Below are positions 45,714-58,460 of a stretch of 64,000 nucleotides of DNA, one piece after another. How positions within the stretch are numbered: position 1 is the stretch's first letter; the number at the start of each line of letters is the position of its first letter. The notes under the pieces were generated by a model. It did not search any database and had not been told where the DNA came from. It saw only the letters and a program-made list of their open reading frames with translations. The stretch spans positions 15,927,001 through 15,991,000 of the forward strand of contig JARDYH010000002.1 of NCBI GenBank assembly GCA_029215795.1, given 5' to 3'. Origin of the DNA: Anniella stebbinsi. Lineage: Eukaryota > Chordata > Lepidosauria > Squamata > Anniellidae. A program made the translations under genes and the position numbers.

Positions 45714-45858
45714 CATCCTTTCCCAGCCTGCTACCATCCAGACGTTGGGCTACAACTCCTGTCATGCCAGCCAGCATGGCCATTGGCACTACTGACTGGG
45801 GATGATGAGGCTTGTAGTTCAATACATCTGGAAGATACTAGGTTGGAGAAGACTAGTG
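45714..45858. repeat. Palindromic family C copy 8
   Basis: TTTCCCAGCCTGCTACCATC and GATACTAGGTTGGAGAAGAC are the inverted ends; GGGCTACAACTCCTGTC and GGCTTGTAGTTCAATACATC pair inside. Confidence 0.7.
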
Positions 45859-46015
45859 TTATGTTGAAGAGGTAGTTATATCCTTTTGTCACTGTTGGTT
45901 CCCCCCTCCCCACCAAAGTTTATTGGGACTCCCCATGTGGGAAGGGGCATTTAATCCTGCCTCTTAAATCCCTCACGGGTCTTGAAAGAAATTAAATGAG
46001 CGGTCATGGGCTCTC

Positions 46016-46140
46016 CCACATTGGAGGCATTCAAGAGGCAGCTGGACAGCCGTCTGTCAGGGATGCTTTAAGGTAGATTCCTGCATTGAGCAGGGGGTTG
46101 GACTCGATGGACTAGAGGCCCCTTCCAACTCTACTATTGA
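46016..46140 (+). mobile_element. CR1 LINE 3' end fragment
   Basis: ACATTGGAGGCATTCAAGAG, CAGCTGGACAGCCGTCTGTC and CTAGAGGCCCCTTCCAACTC are the CR1 3' region in the forward orientation, the inverse of the copies at 228 and 48206. Confidence 0.85.
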
Positions 46141-46219
46141 AGGATTAAATCTGCTCTCATCTGCAAGGGGTCCCGATAAAAGTCAGACCCCCTCAACTTA
46201 AAAAGGGCCAGTAGGTTGT

Positions 46220-46380
46220 AGAGCTCCATCAGATGAGCATTTTATTGCACGCTCGTTACTGGGCACTCACAGATTTTTGCGGGTCCCTCTCATGACGTCG
46301 TCTGCCTCCATGTGCCTCCCACCCCTTCTAGCCTCCTTCATGCTACAACCCCCACCCCAGTAAGTCCGACTTATTTTTAA
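46220..46380. mobile_element. TIR element family V fragment
   Basis: GAGCTCCATCAGATGAGCAT followed by TTATTGCACGCTCG matches the left end of 43422-44101. The right end is not identified. Confidence 0.45.
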
Positions 46381-48205
46381 AGAAGTTGCCACTATCTCCT
46401 GCGGGGTGCAGGAGAAGAAATATGATCAAAACAGCCCAGTGAATGGGCCATGTGCAAGTGGGCGGAGAAGCCATGGTAAGCAAACGCAATTTCCCTCCGG
46501 GCGATGATGCTCCTAGTTTGATCCTGGGTCTGGCTGCCTTTCCTCACTTTGGGAAATGTCCCTGAGGGAGGCAGCAGATCCTCCCTCTGCATTACCATAA
46601 TAAGAGCCAATCTGTCGTGAAAGGTATTTGCCCACTATAGAGTTTGAGCATCTGACAGCATCTGAGTCTAAGTTATTGATAAATTTGTGTCCATGATTAA
46701 TAGGCATCCTCTGGGCTAGTAAGCAATGCCAGCTCCAGGTTTTGGAGGGCTCTTGGGCAGGACACCCTCTGTGGCTCCCCTCCCTCACTGATGGATCCAC
46801 CTTCTCACTGTCATTGTCATTTGCTATGCATCATCTTCCTCATCATTGCAAGTGAGCAAGGCAAGGACATATTCAGCTCCTCCTTTTCCCAATGCCTGTT
46901 CTCTGGGCCAGGGCGAGAGGCTGGTGAACAAGGAGGTTGCAACAGTCAATATGAGGAGCAATTCCGGGGGTGGTCTTCTTCATTGGCCCCTGATGGAGTG
47001 TGGGCCCTTGCAAGAGCCCAACCATGCTGACCCTTGACAGCATACACAAAATATACATTTTTTTAAAAAAATAGCAGCAAGGGGACTTAGGAAGATGGGG
47101 ATTTACCTGAGTCCCTCACCCTATTTCTGTAATAAAGCCCTGTATGTTCCAATCTCCTTCTTTCATGTTGCTCTTTAATATGATTTGGATTCAGGTCTTC
47201 TTTGCTCATGGGAATTGAATTCCATTCAGAACTGTCCCGCTGGAAAGAGCAAAGTCAATCTTTACTGATTCCCATCCCTTTGCAGCCTCCAGTGCCACCT
47301 CCCCTACTGTTCTGGAGCAGATTTTAGAGGGCCATGGAGAAGGGATTGCAGTGGGAAGGAGAAATCAATGAAAATTGCTTCATCCTGTTCAATCAGCATG
47401 AACGCTCCAGAAACTTTCCATGGATGGAAGGAGCCCTTCCATTCCAAGAAGATGACTGTGGATCCAAATCAACTAAAAATAAACGAACTTTTTGAATATC
47501 GATCTTCGAGCTGCCTTCTCATTTGTATGTCTCATTTTCTTGGTCAACTTGGGGCTAGCAAGGAATTAACACTGCATATGAATTTGGAACTGGAAACTGC
47601 ATACATCTGAAAAACTCAGACATGGGTGTGCATACAGTGCATGTAGGTACATATAAATGGAATCATTTTCATGAAGATTTTAATGCACTCTGATGATCAA
47701 CTGTAGTGTTTATGGACTTATAGGACATGGTCATTATTTAAGAACCAAGTATTATATCAGGGGTTAGATCCAGATTTAGGTGCATACCCTAGGTTGGCAG
47801 AAGCAGACTTCCTAATCCCTATGGCACCAACATATAGTCAGGGGTCTATGTAGAATATGGTAGGTTATAGGGCGTAGGGGAAGTGGAGATCCTTGAAAAT
47901 TCAATGGAGGTACCTTCCATAAATGGAGCTCTGCCTGGTTTTTGAGGTTCCCTCTTTTCTCTCCATTGCCCCAGCACATCATAGTCTACCCCATTCATCA
48001 GGGTCCCCTGAACTTTTTTTGTGTAGCATTTTCAAGAGGGCTGGAGGGACTACCATGGAGTCAAGAGGGCACCCTATATCATAACACAATTTGTGGCTTG
48101 TTAGATATGCTTGGTGAACAATGAAAATGAAAATCTTTTTATTTTAATGAAACTGTAATCACATAAGTGTTTCATGACTGAGAATCCAAAGAGATGGATT
48201 CAAAT
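46381..48205. other. No recognised feature
   Basis: Noncoding sequence with short unsupported reading frames. The GCTCCCCTCCCTCACTGATG area at 46770 partly resembles 28190-28260 (CAATGCCATTGTCATCAGC) and may be the upstream end of an L2-like or related repeat. Confidence 0.35.
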
Positions 48206-48430
48206 TCATAGAATCATAGTACAGTTGGAAGGGGCCTATACAGCCATCGAGTCCAAGCCCCTGCTCAATGCAGGAATCCACCTTAAAGCATACCTGGCAG
48301 ATGGTTGTCCAGCTGCCTCTTGAATGCCTCTATTTTGGGAGAGCCCACAACCTCCCTAAGTCATTGGTTCCTTTGTCGACCTGCTCTAACAGTCAGGAAG
48401 TTTTTCCTGATGTCCAAGAACCTCAGCCAA
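48206..48430 (-). mobile_element. CR1 LINE 3' end
   Basis: TCATAGAATCATAGTACAGT, CAGCTGCCTCTTGAATGCCT and AGTCAGGAAGTTTTTCCTGA match the copy at 228-452 in the same orientation. Confidence 0.88.
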
Positions 48431-48492
48431 AAATTCCACTGATTATTTCAAACCATGATGTGAACGTCAGCCTTCCTCACCTCTAAACAACA

Positions 48493-48783
48493 GTTCCTTT
48501 GGATCAAACGAAGGGTTCATCTACTCCAACATCCTTTTCCCCACAGTACTCAACCAGATGCCTTTGGAAATCCAACAACTGAGAAGGCAAAAACCATGTT
48601 GAATCAGATCTCATCCAGCAATGTGTCCACCCAGTGGCCAACCGATGCTTGTGGGAAGCCCACAAGTAGGACATTAGTGCAACAGCACCCTCCTGCTTGT
48701 GTTCCCCAGCAATTGGTATAAATAGGTGTACTGCATTTGATACTGGATGGAATATATAGCGATCATGACTAGCAGTCATTGAT
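48493..48783 (-). mobile_element. CR1-type LINE 3' end fragment
   Basis: CACCCAGTGGCCAACCGATG, GTGCAACAGCACCCTCCTGC, TGTTCCCCAGCAATTGGTAT and TGACTAGCAGTCATTGATCA identify the same family as 29028. Confidence 0.75.
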
Positions 48784-51059
48784 CAGTAGAGCAGGATGGC
48801 AAGAAGCAGAGTATGACGGCAACATATAGTCACTCATCAGCAACTGGAATTTGGTCACATACTGACCCTGAAGGTTCTGTAGAGCCATCAGAATTCATAG
48901 ACATTGATAGAACTGACCTCCAAGAGATCTCTCCCCAAAAAGTTTTTGCCCTTCTTCTGCAGGCATGAGCTTGTCTGGGAATTGAACAAAGGACCTCCCA
49001 CATCCAAAGCAAGAATCATATGTATAAGTGAAAGGTGTGGAATCTGGTCATGTATACCTCTCCTCTCTGCCTATTTCTCTTTCCCTATAGCAGGGGTGTT
49101 GAACCTCAGACCTTTGGGCTACAGCCAGCCCACCTGGAATCCCAATCCATCATTCCAGAGTTCTCCAGATGGCCATTCCCCAGGCACTACACCCTTTCAC
49201 TCACCTGACGATCAGCTGGTGGTTTCTTGATTTTTTAGTTTTTCCAATCAAAAAGGTTGAAATACTTAGTTACTGGCAGTAAGAGCTTTAGGCTAACATA
49301 TGCTAGAATTTTTGATATTTGGGTCCTGCCTCTTTTACCTTTAGCCCAACCATCACTAGAATGTGTGCCTCGAGAGCTTCTATAAAATTGAATTTGATCC
49401 TCAGGTTGAAAGATATTCAGCACTCCTGCCTTATAGATTCTTCCTTTCAGCCTTCACTTCCACCTTTCCCTTTATGCCTCTTCATTGACCCTCACTTCTT
49501 CTATTCTCCTCTTAATCAGCCATTCTGTATGCACTATACTCTCAGGTAAGGCCAAAGAGGCCTTGCAGGTTGTAGGTAGATTTAATTAGAACTAGTTTGG
49601 AATGTCTGTGCAACTTGTTGTCCACTCACTCCATCTCAGCCTTGAAGCTGTTAAGACTTCTCTGGGAAATTGATTGAGTGTCCCATGTCAGTTTGCCAGT
49701 ACGTGTGAATGCCGGAGGGAAGGGGACCTATGACAAACCCCTAAGTTAGAGCATCTCAGCCAAACAGGAGCCAGAGATCTTTCCTGCTCTCCAAGATCCA
49801 AAGGCCTGACCCTGCAGCCATCTTTATAATGCTCAACTACAGACATGAATTCAGAAGGACTAAAGCCACCCTTTATTCAGGATGGCACTTTCAAGTATAT
49901 TTTGTAACATTTATGCAGGAGCAGGTTTCATCTCCTGATAATGGTCAGTCGTATCAACCTGACAAACACATCATATCATCTTATAAGTAACACAGACCAT
50001 TGATTTTTGTTTAACTTTCCTTTGAAAAGAAAAGAAAAAGTGATATCAACTAACAGAAGTGAGAACACCTTCTGGACTGATAAAATGCAACAGGGCCAAC
50101 CAGGATTTATTATTCTTTCCCCCCACTTTAACAAGGTGTAAATACAATCAGCATTTATAATTTACAATTTCAACAAATGTTTCATGGGGGAAATAAAGAT
50201 GACCATTTCTCTTGGCTCTTTAGTACAACTCAAAACTACAATAGTAAGGCAGAAATCGTTCTGCCTAGAGATATGACAGTAATTTCATCGCATGAAACCT
50301 GCGGAAGATGTTGATTGCTAGCAGTACAATGTCAGTTTACATTTCTTCAAGTCCTTAGCTTTGCATTGGAGATTGTATCTTGTTTTTCCATTGGGGTAAT
50401 TGTTTACATAGTTCAGTTTATTTCATTTTTGCATACAAGTTAGCACCTTTTTGACATTTTGCCCATTGTCCATAGGTGCGTTATATCTTTTCATATGTAC
50501 ATAACAGTTTTCAAGTGAAATACAGGTGCTATCTTTACAGAAGAGCTATATATTGATGATAATGAAAGCAATTTTACATTGATATAGCACCTTCCATTCC
50601 AAAAGATATGAAAGAACTTTACAAAGGAGTTAAAACTTACAAATAACTTTCTCCACCAATTGAAATTCAAGCCAACTTGGGCCAGATTTTTTTTAACAAC
50701 TATATTACAATGCATAGCTATATTACACAATGGTTGAGGCCAAGTCATAAAGGACATGTGCTTCTATTACAGTTATGTCCAGAAAGCAGATTCTTATCAG
50801 CTACTCAAGTGAAGAGTGTGAAGAGGCCTCTAGAAGAACTCTTTATGTTCTGAGGACTCAGATGATCAGAACTTCAGTTTTACACATCATCTGGAATGTG
50901 GCACTTCCGAGAACACCAATGGCACCTTTAAACCCATTGCATTTGAGGTTGTGTCTGTGATGACAACGCCACCTATTAGGTCGGTCAAAAGCAGTACTTC
51001 CTGTGACACCTACAGAAATGGACAATGCAAAATGAAATGAAACAGAAGTGTCAGAAACA
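48784..51059. other. TCF4-proximal downstream flank; one L2-like relic
   Basis: A minus-strand L2-like tail at about 50555-50640 (TTGATATAGCACCTTCCATT and GAACTTTACAAAGG) is the only recognised repeat. 48950-49010 contains a tRNA-SINE-like piece (GGGAATTGAACAAAGGACCT). The rest (49050-50550) is AT-rich and looks unique. It may hold further TCF4 3'UTR sequence if a more distal polyadenylation site is used. Confidence 0.45.
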
Positions 51060-54000
51060 GTTTATAAAAATGGCACATTTATTGCTACAGAACGGTCATG
51101 TACATGACGGCATCGAATAACTACAGATGGAAAACAGGTAATGGCCTACAGAAAGCTGTGTTTTTCTTCTTGAAGGAACTCAGCACACAACCTGTTTGGA
51201 CACTTCTACAAATCAGAAATACACCAAAAACATGAAAAAAATCGAGGCACTCAGCCACACATTGAAAACAAAGTGTAACTGTTTTATCTTTTTTTTTTTG
51301 TCCCTTTTATAATTTTTCCCTTTTTTTTCATTTTTTCTTTTCTTTTTAACTGTTGCAGCTATGTGTACAGTCGCAAAAAATTTCCCCACTGCGACCTACA
51401 ACTAAAAAAAGAAAAAAAGAGAAAAGTAGCTACCATACAATTTCATCTCGGTAACACATGGTAAAATAACATCTTTTAAATAGTAAAATAAAGTAACAAA
51501 CTTTTACTCAGAATGATTCCAAAAATCTACAAAGAAGAAATATTCAGAATCCGACAATTTTCCCCCCTTGCAATATTCATGGTATAAAAGGATTGCTCCT
51601 GTGAAAAATAAGCCAAATATATTTTTTTTATTTTTAAATTTAGGGTTTTCTTTTATCTTACTAGGGTGTACTACAGTCTATTTTATAGCAAAAAGGTCAC
51701 TAGACAAACGAAGCTTTGTAACAAAAAGCCAGGCACTGATACATGGTAAATCTCTGCTTTTTTTTTCTCTTATCTTCACTTAGTTGCATCACAAGTAACA
51801 AGAATGAAAAAGGCCACAGTTCATATATTTTCACCATTACATAAGTCTATAATACTTGAAATGAGTATGGTCAAACCAGCACTGCACAAAGGTGAATCAA
51901 CTTCAAGTCCCATGAGAAAGAATATGTCATTTAAAAAAGAAAGAAAAACAAAACAAGAAGCCGAAAAGGTCTTGGTGCCCCATTGTGTTGGAATTCATCA
52001 TATTCCATCTTTAGAATATCTTTTTACTTTCTCCTCCTCAAGTCAGTCAGCAGACTAGGGTTTAATTTATTTGTGCTTTTTCTCCCCTGATGAATTCTCT
52101 TCGTTCCTGGCAATGTATGTATTGTTCACTTTTCGGCACAGATTGCATCGTGCCTATCAGATAGAAAGATGAAAGTTGCAAATTCCACCCCACCCGCTCC
52201 CACCCTCCAAATGAAATTAAACAAAACAAGTCGGAAGACTGCATCCGTACAAGTTGCATTACTGGTTGAACTGACAGTTGTATAAACATTAGTGTTCCTT
52301 GCAGTTACACATAAGACAAATGTTAAAAAAAAAAGTTCTAGATGAACAGATTTCCCTAATCAGGATATTCATAAATTACTTGAATGTGGAGGTGGATCAC
52401 TCACTAAAGATTTGATAGGTTCCTACAGAATAGTTTCTCTGAGTACTATTTGTTACCGTACAATGCATGGACCTCCTTGGTCGTTAAAGAAAAGCCACCA
52501 CCAGATCTACGAACAAGTAGCAGCTGCCTCATGGATATCTGTTTGAAAATGACAACAGTAGCAAAGGCTAAAGAGTCCTTGATGTCTTATGGACACAATC
52601 TAAATTAATGCATGAATGCAGAACCGCCACCCCCACAAAAAACAGTGCGACTGGTTAATTTTCAAGTTTAAATTCCATTATGGAACACAAAACCATCTCC
52701 AAAACCATACAGACAAGATTGCCTTTTTATACATAACTAACCTTCTCCTGGTTCTAAGTACATCATGATCACTATTGCTGTTCAGAATCATGCTCTGCCC
52801 ATAAGCACACACTGAAAGTATGGATTTTTTTTTTAAATCATCCCTTTATTACTGATAGGGAGTGATCTTGACTGTTTATGTTTAAAGGTTGACATAATTG
52901 CATTAAGCTGGGCAATTAATAAAATATGATAAAATAAAAAACTAAAACCATGGTTACTTTGATTTGCATTTGCTACCTGACCTCTATCTTATCATTTAAG
53001 GCTCCTAATTGTTGAAAATAAGAAATAATAATTTTAGAGTCATTTTTTTCTGATACTCACACGTGGGTAATACTCAACAATCTCACAGACTGAATGGGGT
53101 GATTGAAAACTTGATGCTATTGACATAAGCAAGTGAAAAAATACTTTGCACTGATGACAGACAGCAATGATGGAATTTGACAGCCATTTGGCTTGTTGCA
53201 ATTTCTAGCATAATCTCATCTCCCAAAGAAACAAATTCCCACATAACTAATTTGTATCTTTTGAATTTTAAATACTGACCAATATTAATGTGCTTGACAA
53301 TTAAAAGAGATCCCTTTAGCTTGTTCAGAACATCAGTAATTAAACGAATTTGGATGATCACACATATAAACATTTAAAGAAAATCTATTAAAAGTACGGC
53401 ATTTGTAATGAAATACTCATTTGTGGTTCTGACTTACACTAACATGGACGCTGCTCTATTATGCATTTAATTATAATGCTTTTAATCCACCTCCACATTT
53501 GAGAAACTTATTAACAAATAAAAGCATTTTAAGTTTTACTGCTAGTGAACATATTTACAATTTTCAACACGCACACATAGATAATCAAAATGTTTATGGG
53601 ATATGTAGAGGGTGGTTCACATGGTAAACTATCATATTTGTTCTTTATGTTTTTCAGAAACATAAAAATCAGATTCTCATATCATTTAAATGAGATTTTG
53701 TTTCAACCACACAGTTTTTAAAAAACAAAACAAAAAACTGATACAATGTATTAAAACACATAATAACAAGAGTCTACATGTAAAAATATAACTTTTACAT
53801 ACACAATTTCAAAATAATGATACGTTTGCCATTTTGTTGCATAAAATTTACAAATGTATTTTTTTTCATTACTATATAACTGGCAAAACAGGAGAACAGA
53901 TGGAACATCTAGACCGTTTTCAATGGACTTATGGCATTTACTCAGTGCTGATAGGTGGAAAATCTATGTGAACAGGGAGAGTTTGTTTAAAAAATACATG

Positions 54001-55774
54001 CCAAGTTTGCGTGGCTATTTTTTTAAAAAAAACAAAACCAGAAGCTGGAACGGGAGACAAAAGGATGCTGCCAAAGACTTAATTGGGAGCACAATTTTTT
54101 AATTGTTCTATATACCAAAGTCAATCTTCAGAAGATTTGCTATGGATACTAGTTCCGTTGCGCCCAAAGCTAGTCATTGGATGAGTTGCTGTGCCACAGG
54201 TTTGATCTATGCTTACTATTATATATATGTTAAGTAAAAACTTGATTCATACTGGCCAGAGAAATACTGTTCTACTTCCCCCTCCTCAAGAAAGTGCAAC
54301 TTAATGCTTTAGAACGGGTAAGGCTTGTTCTAATGCTGCATGACAACTGGATATTGGCATTTTTCCCCATGAATGAAGGAGGAGGCAGCATATGGTCTAC
54401 CTTTCAGTAATCCCTTAAAAAAGAAAAGAAAAATCGGTCACACAACTAGCAATTTTCCCATTTTAAATCTCTCCCTCCCCTGCCTGTCCGCCCAAATCTG
54501 ACCATGTATTCCGAAACGCCTCGCTGCATACTATATTTAGGCTACACACATTAAAGTTAACACTTCTACTGGTTTGTTAAATCACAGCCACCTTTGATTA
54601 TGTTATGTTTTCGATGATATAAACATTGGAAGGCACAGTGGTAACATTGTAGCATTCTAACCTTGTACCTCTGAAAATCCCAGAAATAGGGTCTAAAGGA
54701 GAGCAACCTTTATGATCCGGCCCCTCACCAAAAAATGACTGTTTTGGGCCAAGTCTCAGTTGCTTGCAGTTTACCTGCGTATGACGTGACTTGTCAAGTC
54801 TTGTATTCTCCCCAAAAGACTGAAGAAACAACTCTCTACTTATTTATGAATGATCAGCAACACCAGGGTCAGCATTTCAGCCTGAACTGCCCCTCCAGCA
54901 ACAGAGTTGGCACTACAGGTTACAATAAAGAACCAATGGAGGAGTGGGAGAGAAATAAGACAAACAAACAAAAAATTCCCTTATTTACAGTAAAATCTTC
55001 TTTTTAAAAAAGTTAATCAGTACTTTTTTTTTTTTTTTACAGGAGCAAAAAGTCTGAAACAAATGAACAAAAGCTTACCATATTCACTAATTTTAATATA
55101 TATATTTATTTATATATATATTTATATATATTTATATATGTTTGTGTATGTGTGTGTGTGAGAGTCTCATAGGTCTATAAGATCCATCTGTTCCTCCTAC
55201 CCTAAGGAATGGCTAATGTCATCACTTCAGTTTTCATTAGGACGTTTGCTGGTTTTGTAAATATGCGGGTAGCAATGCTTCCCTTTTTAATATCCAGTAA
55301 GTATAAACACTAGCTGACTAGTACACCAACGAAAACGTTCATTTTTTTTTCTTCAGAAGTACACTTTTCATTATTGCAAGTTTACAATTTTTTTAAATTA
55401 AATATTTTTTTTTCAGACTTACAAATTAATTATATTTTTTTTCCAAAAGAAGTTTAGGCACAAATGCATTGTCCCACAGTGTGGAGAAGATTGCCATTCA
55501 GTCTCTTGGCTGTGCATTTACAGCTCCTAACATACTGCTTGAAACATTCTGAATGATATGTTGAAGAGAGGTGTCTCTCAAGTTGCACTTTTCTTTTTTT
55601 CTTTTTGTTTCGAAATCGGGAATGCTGAAATCTCTTGCGTCTGTGATTCGTAACTACTCAGACTTGTCTTATTATATTACAAAAAGGGGGTTAAGTGTTT
55701 ATGTGGTTTTAAGATAATACAGCTGTTAAGGAAGTGGTCTCTGGTTTACATGAAGAAAATGTGGCAACTTGGAC
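51060..55774 (-). other. TCF4: TCF4 terminal exon, entirely 3' UTR
   Basis: A clear acceptor (TTTTGCAG) precedes 55774 and the exon opens GTCCAAGTTGCCACATT, which I recognise as the start of the TCF4 3'UTR block after the stop-containing exon. Further recognisable UTR sequence follows on the minus strand (for example the stretches around 55625-55735 and 55430-55480). The region is AT-rich, with poly-T/poly-A tracts, a TA/TTTA-rich low-complexity patch at 55095-55140 and no repeats that I recognise. Two Pumilio-type UGUAAAUA motifs read on the minus strand at 53552-53559 and 54982-54989. The 3' boundary is set by an AATAAA near 51080 and is approximate; several other AATAAA-like sites could give shorter transcripts. 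Reading frames inside it, such as 53083-53373, look incidental. Confidence 0.85.
51078..51083 (-). promoter_or_regulatory. TCF4: Probable distal TCF4 polyadenylation signal
   Basis: A canonical AATAAA lies on the minus strand in the context AGCAATAAATG, about 4.7 kb after the 3'UTR exon begins. It overlaps an AGCAATAA octamer at 51079-51086, the full seed match for miR-137. Cleavage would fall around 51050-51068. The choice of this signal rests on position and length alone. Confidence 0.5.
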
Positions 55775-55937
55775 CTGCAAAAGAAGTGAAAGAAAAACCA
55801 TTTAGGTCAGCCAAGAAGAGCAAACATTATTATTCATAATATTTCATAAAATATTTTTACTGTATAAAACACCTTACAAGCTATTTCTCAAGAATCCTTT
55901 CCATATCACTGGGAGGCAGATTGTTATTACGTCCTAT

Positions 55938-56312
55938 CACCCTACCTGTAAACTACGATCAACATCTGAGGCGATTCTTCAAGTGCCTCCTTTGAAGGAG
56001 TTTTGGAGGATGTCAACAAGGGAAAGGGCCTTTGGCCTCCTGGCTGAGGCAAGCTTTCCCTAGTACGGTCTGACTGGTACCAACACTGTCATCTTTTCAG
56101 CACCTGGGAGTAGACTTTCCTCTACTCCCAGGCATTTGGTGGTATATGGTGGCATGATTTTGGTTTTAATCAGGTCCCGGTAGTTTGATCGTTACTTGTT
56201 TTTAACTAGTTTTAAACTGTTTTAAATTCTTGAATGTTGAATCTTTTATCATGCTGTGAACCACCCAGAGAGCTTTGGCTACTGGGCAGTATAGAATTGT
56301 AATAAATGAAAC
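55938..56312 (+). repeat. L2-like LINE 3' end in a TCF4 intron
   Basis: A degraded C-terminal block (AGTGCCTCCTTTGAAGGAGT, CAACAAGGGAAAGGGCCTTT) is followed by the tail ACCCAGAGAGCTTTGGCTAC and GGGCAGTATAGAATTG. Antisense to TCF4. Confidence 0.8.
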
Positions 56313-56410
56313 TGTACTTCAGTATTAGAGGAAGTATGTCTATGTATACCAGTTGCTGGGAAACATGAGTAAGAGGGTCCTGTTACATTCATGTTCTACT
56401 TGTGGGCTCT

Positions 56411-56953
56411 GGCTCAGTCTACGCAACATGTTTCTCTATGCAGTGTGAAAACTCCATTCAACGGTTGAGCTTGTAGGGGGTACTCACCACACAACATGTT
56501 CCAACTCCACCATTATGTGAATGTGGGCTCCCGTGGAGTAGAGTAAAAGTCAATGTGGCATTTGATTGACAATTCCTCTGCTCTCTCTCCTCCCCCGGTC
56601 CTCCCAATGGTATCCCATCAGCCATTGCTGTGAAAAAACAATCCCAGCGGCTCTCCTAGAGTGGACCTCACTCCTTTTGCTGCCCTTGCCAGGGACCTCT
56701 GTAGCCAGTGGGAAAAGTCCACTCAATGCAACACGAAACTCTATGGAGCCCTCGACACAACATGGAACACAATGGCTGTGCAGGAATTCTCCTCTGCACA
56801 GCGTGGATATTCAGCGTGAAGTATGTTCTTTAAAAAAACTCCACCGTGGGGTGTAGTTTTCCCTCCAGATAACACATTTCTCAACGGTGGTGTAAAAGCT
56901 CCACAGTGCAGTTCTAAAACCACCATTGAGAAAAGTATAGTCTGAACTGAGCC
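56411..56953. mobile_element. TIR element in the last TCF4 intron
   Basis: The 543-bp element has ends GGCTCAGTCTACGCAACATG and TATAGTCTGAACTGAGCC. Subterminal ACAACATG/CAACGG and CAACGGTGG words are repeated inside. Noncoding. Confidence 0.65.
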
Positions 56954-57174
56954 AGTGAGTAGGCCACTATGCCGAAAGGATGTTGAATAGATGGGCCTTT
57001 GCTCTGACCCACTTTGGCTCCTGTTTTCTTACGTTATCTGTTTCTGAACTGGGTCTAGGTTCTATCTTTTGTCATAACTGTGGGGAATCAATATTTCCAC
57101 CTTCACTATAACTACCTCAAGGTTAAGCTACAAATCAGTAAATAAAATATTTCCTAAGAAGGGCATTTATGTTA

Positions 57175-57545
57175 TGTTATTTATTTTTAAATGTATGCCA
57201 TTTTTGGGCCCTAACAAAGCCTCTGAGACAATACCCAAAACAAAATGCCACAATAACATAATTGAAATAGGGAATTAAAGCTAAGAAAAGCAGAGTTAAA
57301 ACCTGTGATCCCAAATTAAAAACCATTAAAAGCCGGGCAGAATAAAAGGTTTTGCTACCTGCCTAAAAGTCATAAGGGATGTGACTAGTCTAAGCTCCTT
57401 TGGAAGGGAATTCCGTATCTGGGTGCTGTCACAGAAAAGGCCCTGTCTTGCATTCCTACCAGTGAAAACTCTTTTAGCGGTAGGACAAAAACAGACGGTC
57501 AGAAGATGATTGCAACCTACAGCCAAGTTCATATGGGAGGAAGTA
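57175..57545 (-). repeat. L2-like LINE 3' end in a TCF4 intron
   Basis: The minus-strand translation gives FTGRNARQGLFCDSTQIRNS and LPKELRLVTSL, a degraded C-terminal LINE block. It is in the sense orientation relative to TCF4. Confidence 0.5.
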
Positions 57546-57645
57546 GTCTGTCAAATATCTTGTCTCCAAGCTGTTTTTCTCTTGGAAAAGCTAATATTTT
57601 AGCTAATATTAATGTTATTAGGCAGGATATAGTAAATTAACTTGC

Positions 57646-57655
57646 CTTTTTCTTT
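57646..57655 (-). promoter_or_regulatory. TCF4: GC-type 5' splice site closing the TCF4 last coding exon
   Basis: After the stop codon the minus strand reads AAAAAG|GCAAGT, with the exon ending at 57646 and intron bases G, C at 57645 and 57644. This is the strong consensus form of a minor-class GC-AG donor. No GT donor lies between the stop codon and this site, and the next recognised exon resumes at 55774 after TTTTGCAG. The donor is inferred from the two flanking blocks that match TCF4 and from the splice consensus, not from a transcript. Confidence 0.7.

Positions 57656-58460
<805 letters not shown>

Larger units (their letters stand above)
55775..57645 (-). other. TCF4: TCF4 terminal intron (within UTR)
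   Basis: The intron separates the stop-codon exon from the 3'UTR exon. It uses a GCAAGT donor and a TTTTGCAG acceptor. It holds an L2-like LINE end (plus strand, 55938-56312), an inverted-repeat element (56411-56953) and a minus-strand L2-like end (57175-57545). Nothing else is recognised. Confidence 0.75.

Noticed and set aside
53083..53373. A 96-residue protein within the TCF4 3'UTR region
   Set aside because: It is in an AT-rich UTR with no domain signal, no start context and no sign of codon constraint; a frame of this length is expected by chance.
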